Of a stretch of 64,000 nucleotides of DNA, positions 22,901 to 28,384 are shown piece after piece. The first letter of the stretch is position 1, and every line of letters begins with the position of its first letter. Position numbers and translations under genes: made by a program. Source of the DNA: Blastobasis lacticolella (Eukaryota > Arthropoda > Insecta > Lepidoptera > Blastobasidae); contig LR990050.1 in NCBI GenBank assembly GCA_905147135.1, positions 12,212,001-12,276,000 on the forward strand. Direction: 5' to 3'. The notes beneath the pieces are model-generated. The model saw nothing but the letters and a program-made list of their open reading frames with translations, was not told where the DNA came from and ran no database searches.

Positions 22901-25900
22901 TTTGACAAATACAATATTCACTTTGCAATTTTTACTTCATGACCACAGGATATCTTGCTTCGTTGACCACTTAGTCCCAGAATTATTGCTAATATTGTCA
23001 ATATAATCAACAACACAGGTGTTAGAAGAAGCTTCATTAAACGGCCTGGCGTTGGACGTATCGCATCAATTTCCGGCACTGCTCGAGGAGAAATGGAGCA
23101 TACTGCAAGCAGTCTTCTTCTCGTCGACTGTGCTCACCACTATAGGTGTGTACGAACATGTAAGCATGAGTGCCATTAAACTTGATGTTTGTAGTGTTTT
23201 ATGGGCTATGACAGAGAGTTTGACAAGGTGGTAGGACTGATTCAAGCTTGAGGAGTCCGCCTGGGTGAGTACTACAGCCTTATCTGTTTCTGCCGCCAAG
23301 CAACAATGCTTGTGTTCCGGTTTGAAGGATAACGTAGCCAGACGTGAGGCATTTCATCTAAGGGACAACGCACCTGCGGTTCTGTTTTTTGTTGCCTGCA
23401 GCCTAAATGCATGAATCGTAGATGTTATGGGCGATTTTCTTAGAAAAAATTAGTATATAAAGGTGTATAAAGTGGGAAAGTTACAAGAGACGATGCGTTT
23501 GACAGCTCACGGCACTACATTTGTATGATCACAGAAATGTATTTTACTTATTATTTAGACTTCTTTATGTATGATGGTGTCGTCAAAATATTGGCAAATT
23601 TTGGTACAAAAATTGTGCATTTTAAATCATATGCTCATTTCGGATTTTACATTTTTATTCAGGGGTTTCGGTTACAAGTACCGACAGTATTAGATTTCAC
23701 ATTTTACTAGAGTGCGCCTACCTAAGTGCTGATCTAGCATCAGCACTTAGGTATGACGTTCCTTCCTGTCATTGTTTTGTTCTTCTTATTGCTTATCTGT
23801 CGAATTTAGTTCCATTTTCAGCGGCACGCAACCTTGCGCGCACTCTATCCTGTCATTTGACGAATCCCTTCATAGCCATTTATGTTTCAGGTTACGGTAA
23901 CATAGTGCCAGAGACGTTCTGGGGCAGGCTTTTCTGCATCGCGTACGCGCTGGTCGGCATTCCCCTGACCCTCACAGTGATAGCTGACTTGGGCAGGGTG
24001 TTTGCGACGGTGGTGTCCGTCATCGGGAAGCATATGCCGCCTATGCCTAGTAAGTAAAAGGTTTAGTAAGTATGGTGTGCTCCAAAATTTTGTGAGCAAA
24101 CTTTGTAATGTACAATAAAGTATGTGTTTCTTGAAAGACACAATGATTGAACGTGACAACGACAAAACTGAATGTGGCGTAAAAAGGAACTAACGTGCCG
24201 TCAATAGGGAAACTATACTGAAGAACAACAACTGACGCCTTCTCACGGCCATTATTATTGTTGTCGCTTCAATTGTCATGTCTTTTTCTATTGATAGACA
24301 GTTTATATTGTAAACAAAAATCGCGAATGAAGATACAAGATGTTCTTCCTGTTAAGATTTTTTATATTATAATTTATTTCTTTGTGTTATTAATGTGCCT
24401 TTCATCAGATTTTAAACGCCTTTCTAGGTGTTCTGTAACAATATCAACATCAATTGGTAGATATAGGTACTACTTAAGGTAAGTAAGGGTTTTATAAAAT
24501 AGTTTCACGGCGTGAAAAGATCTCCAACCAACTCTCAACAGGAAAACCTTTTGACACATATGATTTTGTAGTTAGCAAGCTGACATTGACAAGGGTCGTC
24601 TTTATTGACCGTACATGCCAGGCTCGTGTTGAGCTTAGGTACATATTTCTCACACTCATCTTATAAGATTTCTAAGAAGATAGGATAAGATTTCTCATGA
24701 GAGTAAGCTAAGATGTTCAATTGTTCATGTAATTTTTTATACCTCTAAGGTGGCAAACACAAAATTGCCTCAGCACTGGTAACTTTCCTATCTTTTTGGT
24801 GGCAAACATGCTTACGGCCCGCGCCAAATGGTAAGCAGATTCCCTGGTAGCCTATGGACCAATGGGAAGACTATGGCATGGCAACTTCAAATTACGTAGA
24901 GCTCGTCTAATTTAAAATGACGCGCCCCACTATCGCATTAACGCACACAAGCAAGTTTAAAATATGGACGCAATTCATATACAAATGCCGTTGTAATTGG
25001 TCATTCAGTTGCCGGTAAAATTCAAACGTAGCAGCACGCGTCGTTCATTGGCTCCCACAGAGATGAAGTGTCGTTATCAATATTTGCACTTACACATCGA
25101 AATCAACTAACTAAGTATTGGGGCGCGTCATTTTAGACTAGACGAGCTCTACCTATCTATTAAAAATATACTTATATTTGCGTACTTAAATATTGTACAT
25201 ACATATATCTGTTCATTCTCCTCAAATCAATGAACCTCAGCTAATTCACCGTGGCGGTGTCTTTACTTGGAATATATTTTAACAGTTTTCATTTATTTTT
25301 TAAACGCCTTATAGTCCTAATTAGCAACTGTCGTGCGACCATGGTCATCCAACGGACCTCGCCCAACCAATAGGGGACCTCTAAACCGCCCGTCTCACGA
25401 CCATGTCGCACGACCGTTGCCAAATCGGTAGGCTTTAGAGGTAGTCAAAGATCCTAAACAATATTAAAACCAACCTTCATTCACAGATTGCTGTAACCGA
25501 GTCTCATCACTAGAGAACAGGCGGGGCAGCGCTCGCTCTACGCGCTGTGGGCCGTGGGGTTCCTCTTCCTGTACCTGGGCGCAGGCGCAGTGGTTTTCAA
25601 GATATGGGAGGACGACTGGAGCTTCTACGATGGGTTCTACTTCTGCTTCATCACTATGACCACTATAGGGTTCGGGGATCTTGTGCCCAGTAAGTGATGT
25701 ATTCTCGTACAACTTTCAATGGAACAAGTTTCAAATAAAATAAAATATTTCATCACAAGTTTTTATCTCGCGGTATAGTACCTACTCATCAAGACAATTC
25801 CAATGCGCCCAAACATGATGGGTTTATTTTGTTGCGTTCGTTGTATGACCACCTTCCGACTCCATCATCAGATCAGCTCCATGGTACCATATTTATGCAT

Positions 25901-28353
25901 TGTCATCCAAATAACATAGGTATACCTTTCAGAATATTTCAAATCAATCGGATACCAATAAATGGTAGAAAAATGGTTTGCAAATTTTAACGGAATTTTT
26001 AGTTGCACATGAACATTGCAAGTTAAACAAAAGCTTGTAAAAAGTCAAATGGGCACGATAACTATAACTGAACGGGACAGCCAACAAGAACAACTCCCAA
26101 CAACTATAGGTTGAGAGCTTAGGTAATAAAGTGATAGTTTCATTTTCAGCCACGTGCGAAGTTATGTCAGTTATGTCTTGCAAATCTCTACCTTCAAAGA
26201 AAGAGTGAAAGCTTGATGGAATTTGAAATAATATTTCACCATTTTACTAACAAGTATTAATAAGCTCTTATTACAACAAGTATTACTCTTTTAAAATATT
26301 TAAAAATAATTTTGTATTAATAAAATTGTTTTTAGCTAAATCATCGAGCATAAAGTCTAAAGGACATGAATTGAGGAAGAAAGACGATGGAAATTTTTAA
26401 CCTTAAACATATATTTCTTAACCAGTATAATACTGGCAAACCACCTCTAAATGATAAGAGGACATTGTACTGACAAGGGCGTGACTTTTAAGTTGACCTA
26501 ACTAAATAAATATCAATAGTTATAGTCGTAATCACACAAGAAAAGAATAAATTGCTTTGCAAAATGAAAAATAAAATAAGGATATAATACTTCACCAACT
26601 CGTACTGTCTTCCGTACACGTTTTCGTTGTCACAAATGGAGCAATTTTGGGTTTTGAAAGAACGCTTATTTGACCTGAGTGTCAGTTTTGCCTATTTTGG
26701 GTCTAGATGGCGCTGTGTGAATTTGTCCAAGCATATTTATTTATTTATATATTTATTTTATTTTAATTTCTCCAGAAAAACCGCATATGCAGTTTGAAGG
26801 AGTAGACATTTAAAACGTATCCTCAAAGTATGTATGTATGTATGTATGTAATCTCTTTATTGCATCAATTTATAACATTACAAGTTAAGTAAGTAGATTA
26901 TTAAGTAGATTCTCAATATAATATTTTTAACTGACTAATTAATAATATAACCTTTTTAAATATTTGCTTACGAACCAGTCACCAAATGTTTGATTTTCCT
27001 TAAATTCTGGCTTCGGAAAAATCCATACAATGAAGTTTACGACCTTCCTTGTACTTCAGTTATTCAAATATAGCGACATCGGTATAGGTATTTTTTGTAG
27101 GAACAAGAAAATGAACAGCGATGTCCTTTCACAAAATTGTTATTTCACAGGTGTCAATACACTTTTAATTAACATCTGTAACTAAAAAGAAACAGACAAT
27201 AGAGACGCATTGTGAGCCAGAAGGTTCTAAAAGTTTCTTCTGTCCAAAACGATCGAAGTACCATTTCACGAAATTGTAACACACAAGTAAGGTTCCCGTA
27301 AAACTTTAATGAACGCCTCTAAAAATAAACAGAAGATACGGCCCATAAATAGCTATTATTGAAGCTCTTTCAATTAGTGGAAGGTTTTTGTCGTAATCTG
27401 TACTCACGGCAGGCGGTTGTTGTAGATGGCGGTGTTGGAAAGACACTACCATAAACGCATCCTTTACCTGACTTCAGAAAAACGCATACATATCTTAGAC
27501 ATTATTCGCCTTAAACGTACTATAATGGGTGGAACGGGGTACCGTATACATCCGCCAAGCGATGGGTGTGTGCATCTGTAACGAATTTGCTTTTTAAATA
27601 GACCATCGAAAAATATACAAAACATAATCCCAATAGTGAAAACAAATACAAAATCGACGAAATAGTTAATAAATAATCCTTTAATCTATCGTCGTGTTTT
27701 GAAACAATTTATTGTACATCTGAGGGCCGATTTTTCAATTCTCAGTTAAAATTTATCTGCCTGTTAAAGTAATATACTGCCAAATTAAAACAATCTGCAA
27801 TCCGTCACTTATATATAGAGTAATGATACCATTTTATTTTAGTCGCTTAATAACTTATCGGACTGATATGTTTTATCTGAGGATTGAAAAATCGGCCCTA
27901 AATAATATAGGCCTAATAGCTTAAGACACACACACAAGCTATGTCGAAAGTCCTTGTCTAACTACATAGGGAATTTTTTTATATGCCGGTGTCTAACTAT
28001 CAACTTTAAAGTGATATAACTTTGACGCCATATAATATTTTGCATAAATTAATTCATTATAATTGTAAAATTAAAAAAAGAACACATGCGTATGTTGCGT
28101 GACAGAAAGTTCTAGAAGCTTCTTCGTTCCAGAACGGCCGAAGTACATGCTGCTTTGCACGTTGTACATCCTCATTGGGCTGGCTCTGACGTCTACAATC
28201 ATCGAGCTGGTGCGACGTCAGTACGCCAGGTCCTGGCAGCAGCTGAGGGCGCTCTCAGGACCATTAGCAGACACGCTGAGGAGACTCGGGGACGCCGGCC
28301 GTGGCGTCGACGTCTCAGCCTTACACAACGACCTTAGGAAGGTGCTCACTGTG
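7822..28353 (+). CDS. Two-pore-domain potassium (K2P) channel, six exons, 3' end not found
   Basis: Probable K+ leak channel subunit of the plasma membrane; K2P channels form dimers that set resting potential. Six exons join in phase with GT-AG introns to 331 codons. In order: cytoplasmic N-terminus; M1 about residues 34-53; cap helices with an N-glycosylation site NGT at 88-90; pore 1 with filter TTIGYG (144-149); M2 about 159-181; a short loop; M3 about 206-227; pore 2 with TTIGFG (248-253); M4 about 263-284; then a basic tail. GYG/GFG filters and a pore-2 approach of WEDDW...FYFCF type fit the insect TWiK/KCNK18-like group (family knowledge). The start is ATG 7822: an in-frame stop lies at 7789-7791 and A is at -3. 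The C-terminus is incomplete, since exon 6 ends at a donor. Its 14.5-kb intron 1 contains three kinase genes. The exon 5 acceptor is uncertain (see that entry). Confidence 0.9.
7972..8456 (+). other. Start of K2P intron 1, no feature seen
   Basis: Begins at the donor GTAAGA and is otherwise unremarkable. Confidence 0.4.
8457..8725 (+). repeat. SINE-A copy, interrupted
   Basis: The head 'gagcgtcgttggtctagtg' at 8457-8475 resumes at about 8540 with 'aatggttaaggggtccg'. It continues through 'tgtaccaataactcttttct', 'cggtgagggaaaacatcgtgat' (in two blocks) and 'ggttcccctgt'. A foreign tail lies at 8476-8541. Confidence 0.7.
8476..8541 (+). repeat. Short LINE 3'-tail insertion inside SINE-A
   Basis: The insert carries an AATAAA signal and ends in TTTATTTATTTATTTA, typical of a 5'-truncated LINE copy. 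It splits the A-box region of the SINE. Confidence 0.5.
8726..9106. other. 3' flank of kinase 1, non-coding
   Basis: Contains the 3' flank (read on -) of the 355-aa kinase gene. No other feature was recognised apart from a possible polyadenylation signal. Confidence 0.4.
8893..8898 (-). terminator. Possible polyadenylation signal for kinase 1
   Basis: TTTATT on + (AATAAA on -), about 210 nt past the stop of the minus-strand kinase. It is a common hexamer in AT-rich DNA, so the support is weak. Confidence 0.3.
9107..10174 (-). CDS. PKA catalytic-subunit-like Ser/Thr kinase, intronless (kinase 1, 355 aa)
   Basis: AGC-family kinase of the cAMP-dependent protein kinase catalytic type, full length (PKA-C is about 350 aa), no introns. 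Seen: glycine loop GTGAFGIV (55-62), ATP-lysine in AMK (K77), helix-C Glu (E96), catalytic YRDLKPEN (D171, N176), DFG (189-191), activation segment TWTLCGTPEYLAPE with phospho-acceptor T202, and the C-tail with PPF, a GDTTNF block and a terminal FAEF. Glu residues that read basic substrates in PKA appear kept (GGEMF, PEN, FEMSAGHPPF). The hinge is Leu-Pro-Phe (125-127) instead of Met-Glu-Tyr. The N-terminus begins Met-Gly, but Glu at position 3 makes N-myristoylation doubtful. It lies antisense inside K2P intron 1. Of the three local kinases it looks closest to canonical PKA-C. Binding to a regulatory subunit is inferred, not shown. Confidence 0.95.
   Translation of the reverse strand: MGEETRSGAGGYSPAKQEQYAQYLRKLRQDFIEIWNEKSDSNAKIGDFERMKVLGTGAFGIVFLAKHVDTGKFYAMKMLEKEKIVKLKQIEHSYYEKKILCGLNFPFVVYMKYFFKDHVYLYFVLPFIAGGEMFSHLRKMGKFEESSSKFYGAQVILALEYLHSCELVYRDLKPENILIDRTGYIKITDFGFCKLIRGRTWTLCGTPEYLAPEIILSKGYGCSVDWWSMGILLFEMSAGHPPFFASDPMRIYEKIVAGKYRCPAHFSNELKDLVAHVLQVDVTRRYGNLKDGILDFKNHKWFREIDWDNLLNSRVHPPFVPKIRSPGDTTNFDTFDDEKIKESPTCLYEEEFAEF
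10175..10935. other. 5' flank of kinase 1 and intronic DNA
   Basis: Upstream side of the minus-strand kinase. 'agggttccgtag' at about 10458 resembles a common insect dispersed repeat. No promoter motif was identified. Confidence 0.4.
10936..11271 (-). repeat. SINE-A, nearly full length
   Basis: About 336 bp on the minus strand. The + reading runs from the 3' end ('tagcgtcaataatacggttc', 'tcgcgcgcgagggcc') through 'ctctgtgaccctgtt', 'gttttccctcacc' and 'agtcattggtacat' to the tRNA-like head ending 'aggctaccgacgctct'. Age is shown by many substitutions. Confidence 0.75.
11299..11445. repeat. Dispersed repeat with 'gaccgattttgatgaaatttgg'-type core
   Basis: Contains the GATTTTGATGAAATTTGG core and a 'cgcgggc' block. 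Similar stretches near 32700 suggest an old, widespread non-coding element. Class uncertain. Confidence 0.4.
11472..12560 (-). mobile_element. 3' part of a CR1/jockey-like LINE with (TAAA)n tail
   Basis: Minus-strand, 5'-truncated non-LTR retrotransposon. From about 12560 down to 11837 one frame stays open and reads as the C-terminal part of a reverse transcriptase polyprotein: blocks like LYIDNTFSW, LILPILDYADVCY, CIRFIFGL, RLRWLTIRQRR and IRLWNDLP, in the family's usual order. The reverse transcriptase core and endonuclease are missing. A 3' UTR follows and ends in TTTAATAAATAAATAAATAA at 11472-11510 (+ reading reversed). The intact frame suggests fairly recent insertion compared with the other LINE debris. 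It sits in K2P intron 1 between kinase 1 and kinase 2. Confidence 0.8.
12561..12717 (+). other. 5' flank of kinase 2
   Basis: Includes a short tandem duplication around 12559-12594 ('gtcaaagtggcaaaa' twice). No promoter motif was recognised. Confidence 0.4.
12718..13770 (+). CDS. PKA catalytic-subunit-like Ser/Thr kinase, intronless (kinase 2, 350 aa)
   Basis: Complete PKA-C-type kinase whose key residues fall on PKA-like numbers: glycine loop GCGAYGNV, K72, helix-C E91, HRDLKPEN with D166 and N171, DFG D184, and TWTLCGTPEYLAPE with T197. The C-tail keeps PPFLP, GDTSNF and a terminal FKDF. Differences from canonical PKA: hinge Leu120-Pro121-Phe122, HRD instead of YRD, Cys in the glycine loop, and Ala where the turn-motif Ser338 aligns (a Ser follows one position later). 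ATG 12718 was chosen because it gives the expected A-helix length (MAQPSS...). It is on the same strand as the host channel gene, inside intron 1, 5' to kinase 3. Intact over 1,050 nt in AT-rich DNA, so under constraint or recently so. Function beyond basophilic Ser/Thr kinase is not inferred. Confidence 0.95.
   Translation: MAQPSSYTIQNYQDHMRYLDMLRDEFTKKYESKADPEKGPNDYDKIKQIGCGAYGNVFLVRDRNVFTYHAMKVVDKEIVVERKHQRNLLLEKKILTGCQFPFLCGIDAAFKDNVYLYFILPFISGGELFTYTQRYGGFSEVVCQFFAAQICLALEYLHHCGVVHRDLKPENILLDANGYLKLCDFGFSKVIKKKTWTLCGTPEYLAPEVILSKGYSFPVDWWAYGILIFEMFVGQPPFVSSDPNKLYDKILEGNFKCPDNMSMELKHLLKCLLQCDPLKRLGTSKLGTYEIRTHNWFLETPWQQIFLQKEEPPFLPQQANAGDTSNFPDMEDKMLKRASKCLYEEEFKDF
13771..14119 (+). other. 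3' flank of kinase 2
   Basis: Very AT-rich 3' flank. An AATAAA lies at 14072-14077, about 300 nt beyond the stop. Confidence 0.4.
14072..14077 (+). terminator. Possible polyadenylation signal for kinase 2
   Basis: AATAAA in AT-rich DNA downstream of the 350-aa kinase. The position is plausible but not proven. Confidence 0.3.
14120..14470 (-). CDS. Unidentified small protein, 116 aa
   Basis: I do not recognise this protein. The frame starts at ATG 14470 and ends at TGA, and the composition looks protein-like: mixed charged and hydrophobic residues, two Trp, two Cys, no low complexity. No signal peptide or membrane helix is visible. The middle (about residues 50-85) looks helical and amphipathic, with GATQIEAFQHGVDSFWKDF as the most characteristic stretch; the C-terminus is basic. 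It may be one intronless gene or retrocopy, or a last exon whose upstream part is elsewhere. It lies convergently after kinase 2 and antisense to the K2P host. The long intact frame in an AT-rich intron favours a real coding sequence, but chance cannot be excluded. Confidence 0.4.
   Translation of the reverse strand: MIEDVISVTTDGITATTRINCKRKSRQLLYSEICYEWVTNGQLHGLSRVNRVTSEMLKVGATQIEAFQHGVDSFWKDFKSVEHKLGRPIDSHKLQTYLIIQPRYKRLALARDFVPI
14471..14780. other. Non-coding, no feature seen
   Basis: Short overlapping + frames at 14390-14723 show no motif and are treated as chance. Confidence 0.4.
14781..14870 (-). repeat. SINE-A 3'-end fragment
   Basis: Minus-strand piece: (ATC)n, 'ttggcgttaatgtcccggtt', 'gctctcgcgcacgagg', 'gaccatgatccagga'. 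Only the tail quarter of the element remains. Confidence 0.65.
14871..15263 (+). other. 5' flank of kinase 3
   Basis: AT-rich, no recognisable promoter motif. Confidence 0.4.
15264..16310 (+). CDS. PKA catalytic-subunit-like Ser/Thr kinase, intronless, diverged C-tail (kinase 3, 348 aa)
   Basis: Complete PKA-C-type kinase: glycine loop GSGGFGSV (49-56), ATP-lysine K71 in a GMK context (Ala replaced by Gly), helix-C E90, HRDIKPEN with D165 and N170, DFG D183, TWTLCGTPEYMAPE with T196, and the substrate-binding Glu set (GGELF, PEN, YEMIAGFPPF). The hinge is Leu119-Pro120-Tyr121. The tail after PPY has lost the GDTSNF and FDDY-like blocks that normally lie over the ATP pocket, yet still ends FENF. 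A Ser aligns with the turn-motif phospho-site. This is the most diverged tail of the three; ATP affinity or tail regulation may differ (inference). Same strand as kinase 2 and the channel. The start ATG 15264 follows an upstream stop closely and gives the normal N-terminal length. Confidence 0.95.
   Translation: MSRKPFTLDDHLHFTSHLDLLKQEFNKVYASPICKYKPVESFDVIQTLGSGGFGSVFLVRDKDSFLYYGMKAMEKRKIVKEKSIRQIFTEKAILASVNFPFLTRLVHSSRDNLYVYLILPYMDGGELFALCKKYGVLADHSAQFYAAQVVLALEYLHHCSVVHRDIKPENVLIDDNGYVKLSDFGLCKVLKSRTWTLCGTPEYMAPELLLSQGYNHAVDWWALGILIYEMIAGFPPFYNADRIKMYTNIVDGVFAFPTCFKPSCKLLLKGLIEKDPTKRIGRLKNGAFDIKSHAWFDSINWHDIFHQRMTPPYKSGRRNMHDMDHPGSIEILLRSSTHCHYKEEFENF
16427..16432 (+). terminator. Probable polyadenylation signal of kinase 3
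   Basis: AATAAA 117 nt after the stop codon, followed by a T-rich run. This is the best-placed signal of the three kinase genes. Confidence 0.45.
16551..16658 (-). repeat. SINE-A internal fragment
   Basis: Minus-strand piece with 'gtgctctcgcg', 'gatcaggtaattacag', 'gagcgactaccatctgacc' and 'tctgtgaccctg'. Confidence 0.65.
16659..17409. other. Intronic, no feature seen
   Basis: No ORF or clear repeat. Confidence 0.4.
17410..17540. repeat. Dispersed repeat ('atcggtccatctgttcgggagctaca')
   Basis: Contains 'tcatcccggtt', then 'aaatcggtccatctgttc', then 'gtattacaaagatacatac', an order often met in lepidopteran non-coding repeats. Assigned by pattern memory only. Confidence 0.35.
17909..18022 (+). 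repeat. RTE-like LINE 3' ORF fragment
   Basis: Nearly the same as 21989-22102 of the LINE below: shared blocks 'ggtagcctt', 'gcagataagctgca', 'cttcgatggtatgg' and 'cacgtcttgc'. It encodes part of the LRWYGHV region of the polyprotein C-terminus. Confidence 0.75.
18053..18260. repeat. Dispersed repeat similar to 47945-48140
   Basis: Both copies share 'ctatctattgttga', then a block with 'cattaaaa', then 'aagcgta', then 'ttttatactatgta', in one order. Possibly a non-autonomous Helitron-like or SINE-derived family; the class is uncertain. Confidence 0.5.
18390..18570. repeat. Dispersed repeat ('ctgatgggaagtggtcacc')
   Basis: Related to the gcctgatggtaagcagtcacc family seen again at 22740-22810, 24745-24870 and 54980-55190. 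Confidence 0.4.
18603..18866 (-). repeat. SINE-B, full-length copy
   Basis: Second tRNA-derived family. On the minus strand it starts 'ttgacgacctgagtggttca' (A-box), has a perfect B-box in 'gggttcgattcccgg', then a body with 'gggtctgggtgttctatg', 'gatggcgctgta' and an A/T-rich tail. Other copies are at 21661-21919 and 63151-63419. Confidence 0.8.
18867..19040. other. Intronic, no feature seen
   Basis: Short AT-rich spacer between repeats. Confidence 0.4.
19041..19132 (+). repeat. SINE-A 3' fragment
   Basis: Blocks 'ctgtcactccactgtaatcc', 'gatcatggtcacggtggacc', 'gcgcgagagtacaaccggga', ending 'aaagatgattattt'. Confidence 0.65.
19469..19612 (-). repeat. SINE-A fragment abutting the LINE
   Basis: Minus-strand SINE-A sequence ('tgaccatgatccagg', 'ccatgaccctgttaacaggg', 'catcacgatgtt') stops where the LINE begins. 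The LINE may have inserted into it or beside it. Confidence 0.65.
20638..20712 (-). repeat. Short insertion inside the LINE (reverse LINE tail)
   Basis: AATAAT repeats followed by 'atctttattcagactt'. On the minus strand this is a 3' end with an AATAAAGAT signal and an AT-rich tail. It separates the endonuclease from the linker region. Confidence 0.5.
21661..21919 (-). repeat. SINE-B inserted into the LINE
   Basis: Same blocks as the 18603 copy. The LINE reading continues across it (codons for ...VTE then MKILRWMC). AAAT occurs at both edges (21657-21660 and 21920-21923), consistent with a short target duplication, though the tail itself is AAAT-rich. Confidence 0.8.
22297..22441 (+). other. 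End of K2P intron 1 with acceptor
   Basis: Ends 'ttggaccag|GTG' at 22441/22442. Confidence 0.6.
22442..22603 (+). CDS. K2P exon 2 (cap domain)
   Basis: Fifty-four codons, phase 0 at both ends. Encodes the end of M1 (VFRALEYP) and the first cap helix, with the glycosylation site NGT at protein residues 88-90. The donor is 'aag|gtagtt', weaker than the others. The exon is clearly more GC-rich than its flanks. Confidence 0.88.
22604..23018 (+). other. K2P intron 2
   Basis: 415 bp, GT...AG (acceptor 'caacacag'). A piece at about 22740-22855 belongs to the 'tggtcaccgctgcctatgga' dispersed repeat. Confidence 0.7.
22740..22855. repeat. Dispersed repeat fragment in intron 2
   Basis: Shares 'agtggtcaccgctgcctatgg' (two blocks) and 'gcgttgcccaccg' with 54980-55080. 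Confidence 0.45.
23019..23145 (+). CDS. K2P exon 3 (second cap helix and pore helix 1)
   Basis: 127 nt: 42 codons plus one base, so it ends in phase 1 inside the Gly codon of the first filter. It encodes the cap-to-pore stretch WSILQAVFFSSTVLTTIG. The donor is 'tatag|gtgtgt'. Confidence 0.88.
23146..23890 (+). other. K2P intron 3
   Basis: 745 bp, ending 'tatgtttcag'. It holds a perfect 15-bp inverted repeat (23719-23753). Confidence 0.7.
23719..23753. repeat. Perfect 15-bp inverted repeat with 5-nt loop in intron 3
   Basis: TACCTAAGTGCTGAT at 23719-23733 pairs with 23739-23753; loop CTAGC. It lies 138 nt upstream of the exon 4 acceptor. Confidence 0.9.
23891..24049 (+). CDS. K2P exon 4 (rest of filter 1 and M2)
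   Basis: Joins exon 3 to give TTIGYGNIVPE, then M2 (RLFCIAYALVGIPLTLTVIA), then VVSVIGKHMPPMP. 159 nt, phase 1 in and out. The donor is 'ccta|gtaagt'. Confidence 0.9.
24745..24870. repeat. Dispersed repeat ('acttacggcccgc...ggtaagcag')
   Basis: Contains 'gtggcaaacatgcttacggcc', 'atggtaagcag' and 'gtagcctatgga'. Related to 54985-55060 and 22740-22805. Confidence 0.45.
24899..25149. mobile_element. 251-bp MITE, copy 1
   Basis: Terminal inverted repeats begin GAGCTCGTCTA and continue through a 'gacgcgcccca' block. The element is flanked by TA on both sides, consistent with Tc1/mariner-type TA duplication. The whole sequence recurs inverted at 61365-61615 with exactly the same length. No coding capacity. 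Confidence 0.85.
25318..25440. repeat. Palindrome-rich dispersed repeat
   Basis: Contains 'gtcgtgcgaccatgg' and later 'ctcacgaccatgtcgcacgac', partly reverse-complementary to each other. The right half is shared with 5941-5998. Confidence 0.45.
25516..25689 (+). CDS. K2P exon 5 (M3 and pore 2); acceptor uncertain
   Basis: Encodes M3 (SLYALWAVGFLFLYLGAGAV), the acidic cap stretch WEDDW, and pore 2 with TTIGFGD. The start at 25516 (acceptor 'cactagag|AA') is the only AG that keeps phase with exon 4 (A|AA = Lys) and avoids the in-frame TAA at 25494-25496. A better-looking acceptor, 'ccttcattcacag', ends at 25486, but its frame runs out of phase with M3. Either the weak acceptor is used or one base is missing here. 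The donor is 'ccca|gtaagt'. Confidence 0.8.
26698..26762 (+). repeat. SINE-B 3' tail
   Basis: 'gggtctagatggcgctgtgtg' (two blocks), 'aatttgtccaagc' and TATTTATTTA. This is the tail part of the family in + orientation. Confidence 0.6.
26829..26851. repeat. (GTAT)n microsatellite
   Basis: About six GTAT units. The following 'aatctctttattgcatcaa' suggests it is the tail of a reverse-oriented LINE 3' end. Confidence 0.8.
27216..27263 (+). pseudogene. Decayed copy of the exon 6 acceptor and first codons
   Basis: Matches 28101-28149 over about 45 nt with few differences: 'agaaggttctaaaagtttcttc' against 'agaaagttctagaagcttcttc', then 'ccaaaacgatcgaagtac' against 'ccagaacggccgaagtac'. The acceptor AG is lost (CCAA). 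This suggests a tandem duplication of the exon start that has decayed. Confidence 0.55.
27723..27899. mobile_element. 177-bp MITE with AGGGCCGATTTTTCAAT termini
   Basis: Left terminus AGGGCCGATTTTTCAATTCT and right terminus its reverse complement (one mismatch within the first 20 bases); weaker symmetry continues inward. No ORF. Confidence 0.75.
28133..28353 (+). CDS. K2P exon 6 (M4 and proximal C-tail)
   Basis: Joins exon 5 as ...LVPK|RPKYM. Encodes M4 (MLLCTLYILIGLALTSTII), then ELVRRQYARSWQQLRAL and a Leu/Arg-rich helix. 221 nt, ending phase 0 at the donor 'gtg|gtaagt'. More C-terminal coding must follow downstream but was not found. Confidence 0.88.
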
Positions 28354-28384
28354 GTAAGTGCGTTTTCTTATAGGTTCATCTGAG

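Larger units (their letters stand above)
24050..25515 (+). other. K2P intron 4
   Basis: 1,466 bp if the 25516 start is right. Contains a dispersed repeat (24745-24870), a 251-bp MITE (24899-25149) and an inverted-repeat-like block (25318-25440). A missed small exon cannot be excluded. Confidence 0.6.
25690..28132 (+). other. K2P intron 5
   Basis: 2,443 bp, donor GTAAGT, acceptor 'cttcgttccag'. It holds a SINE-B tail (26698-26762), a (GTAT)n run (26829-26851), an apparent relic of exon 6's start (27216-27263) and a MITE (27723-27899). The remainder shows nothing. Confidence 0.7.

Noticed and set aside
25464..25712. 82-aa minus-strand ORF
   Set aside because: Antisense shadow of K2P exon 5.
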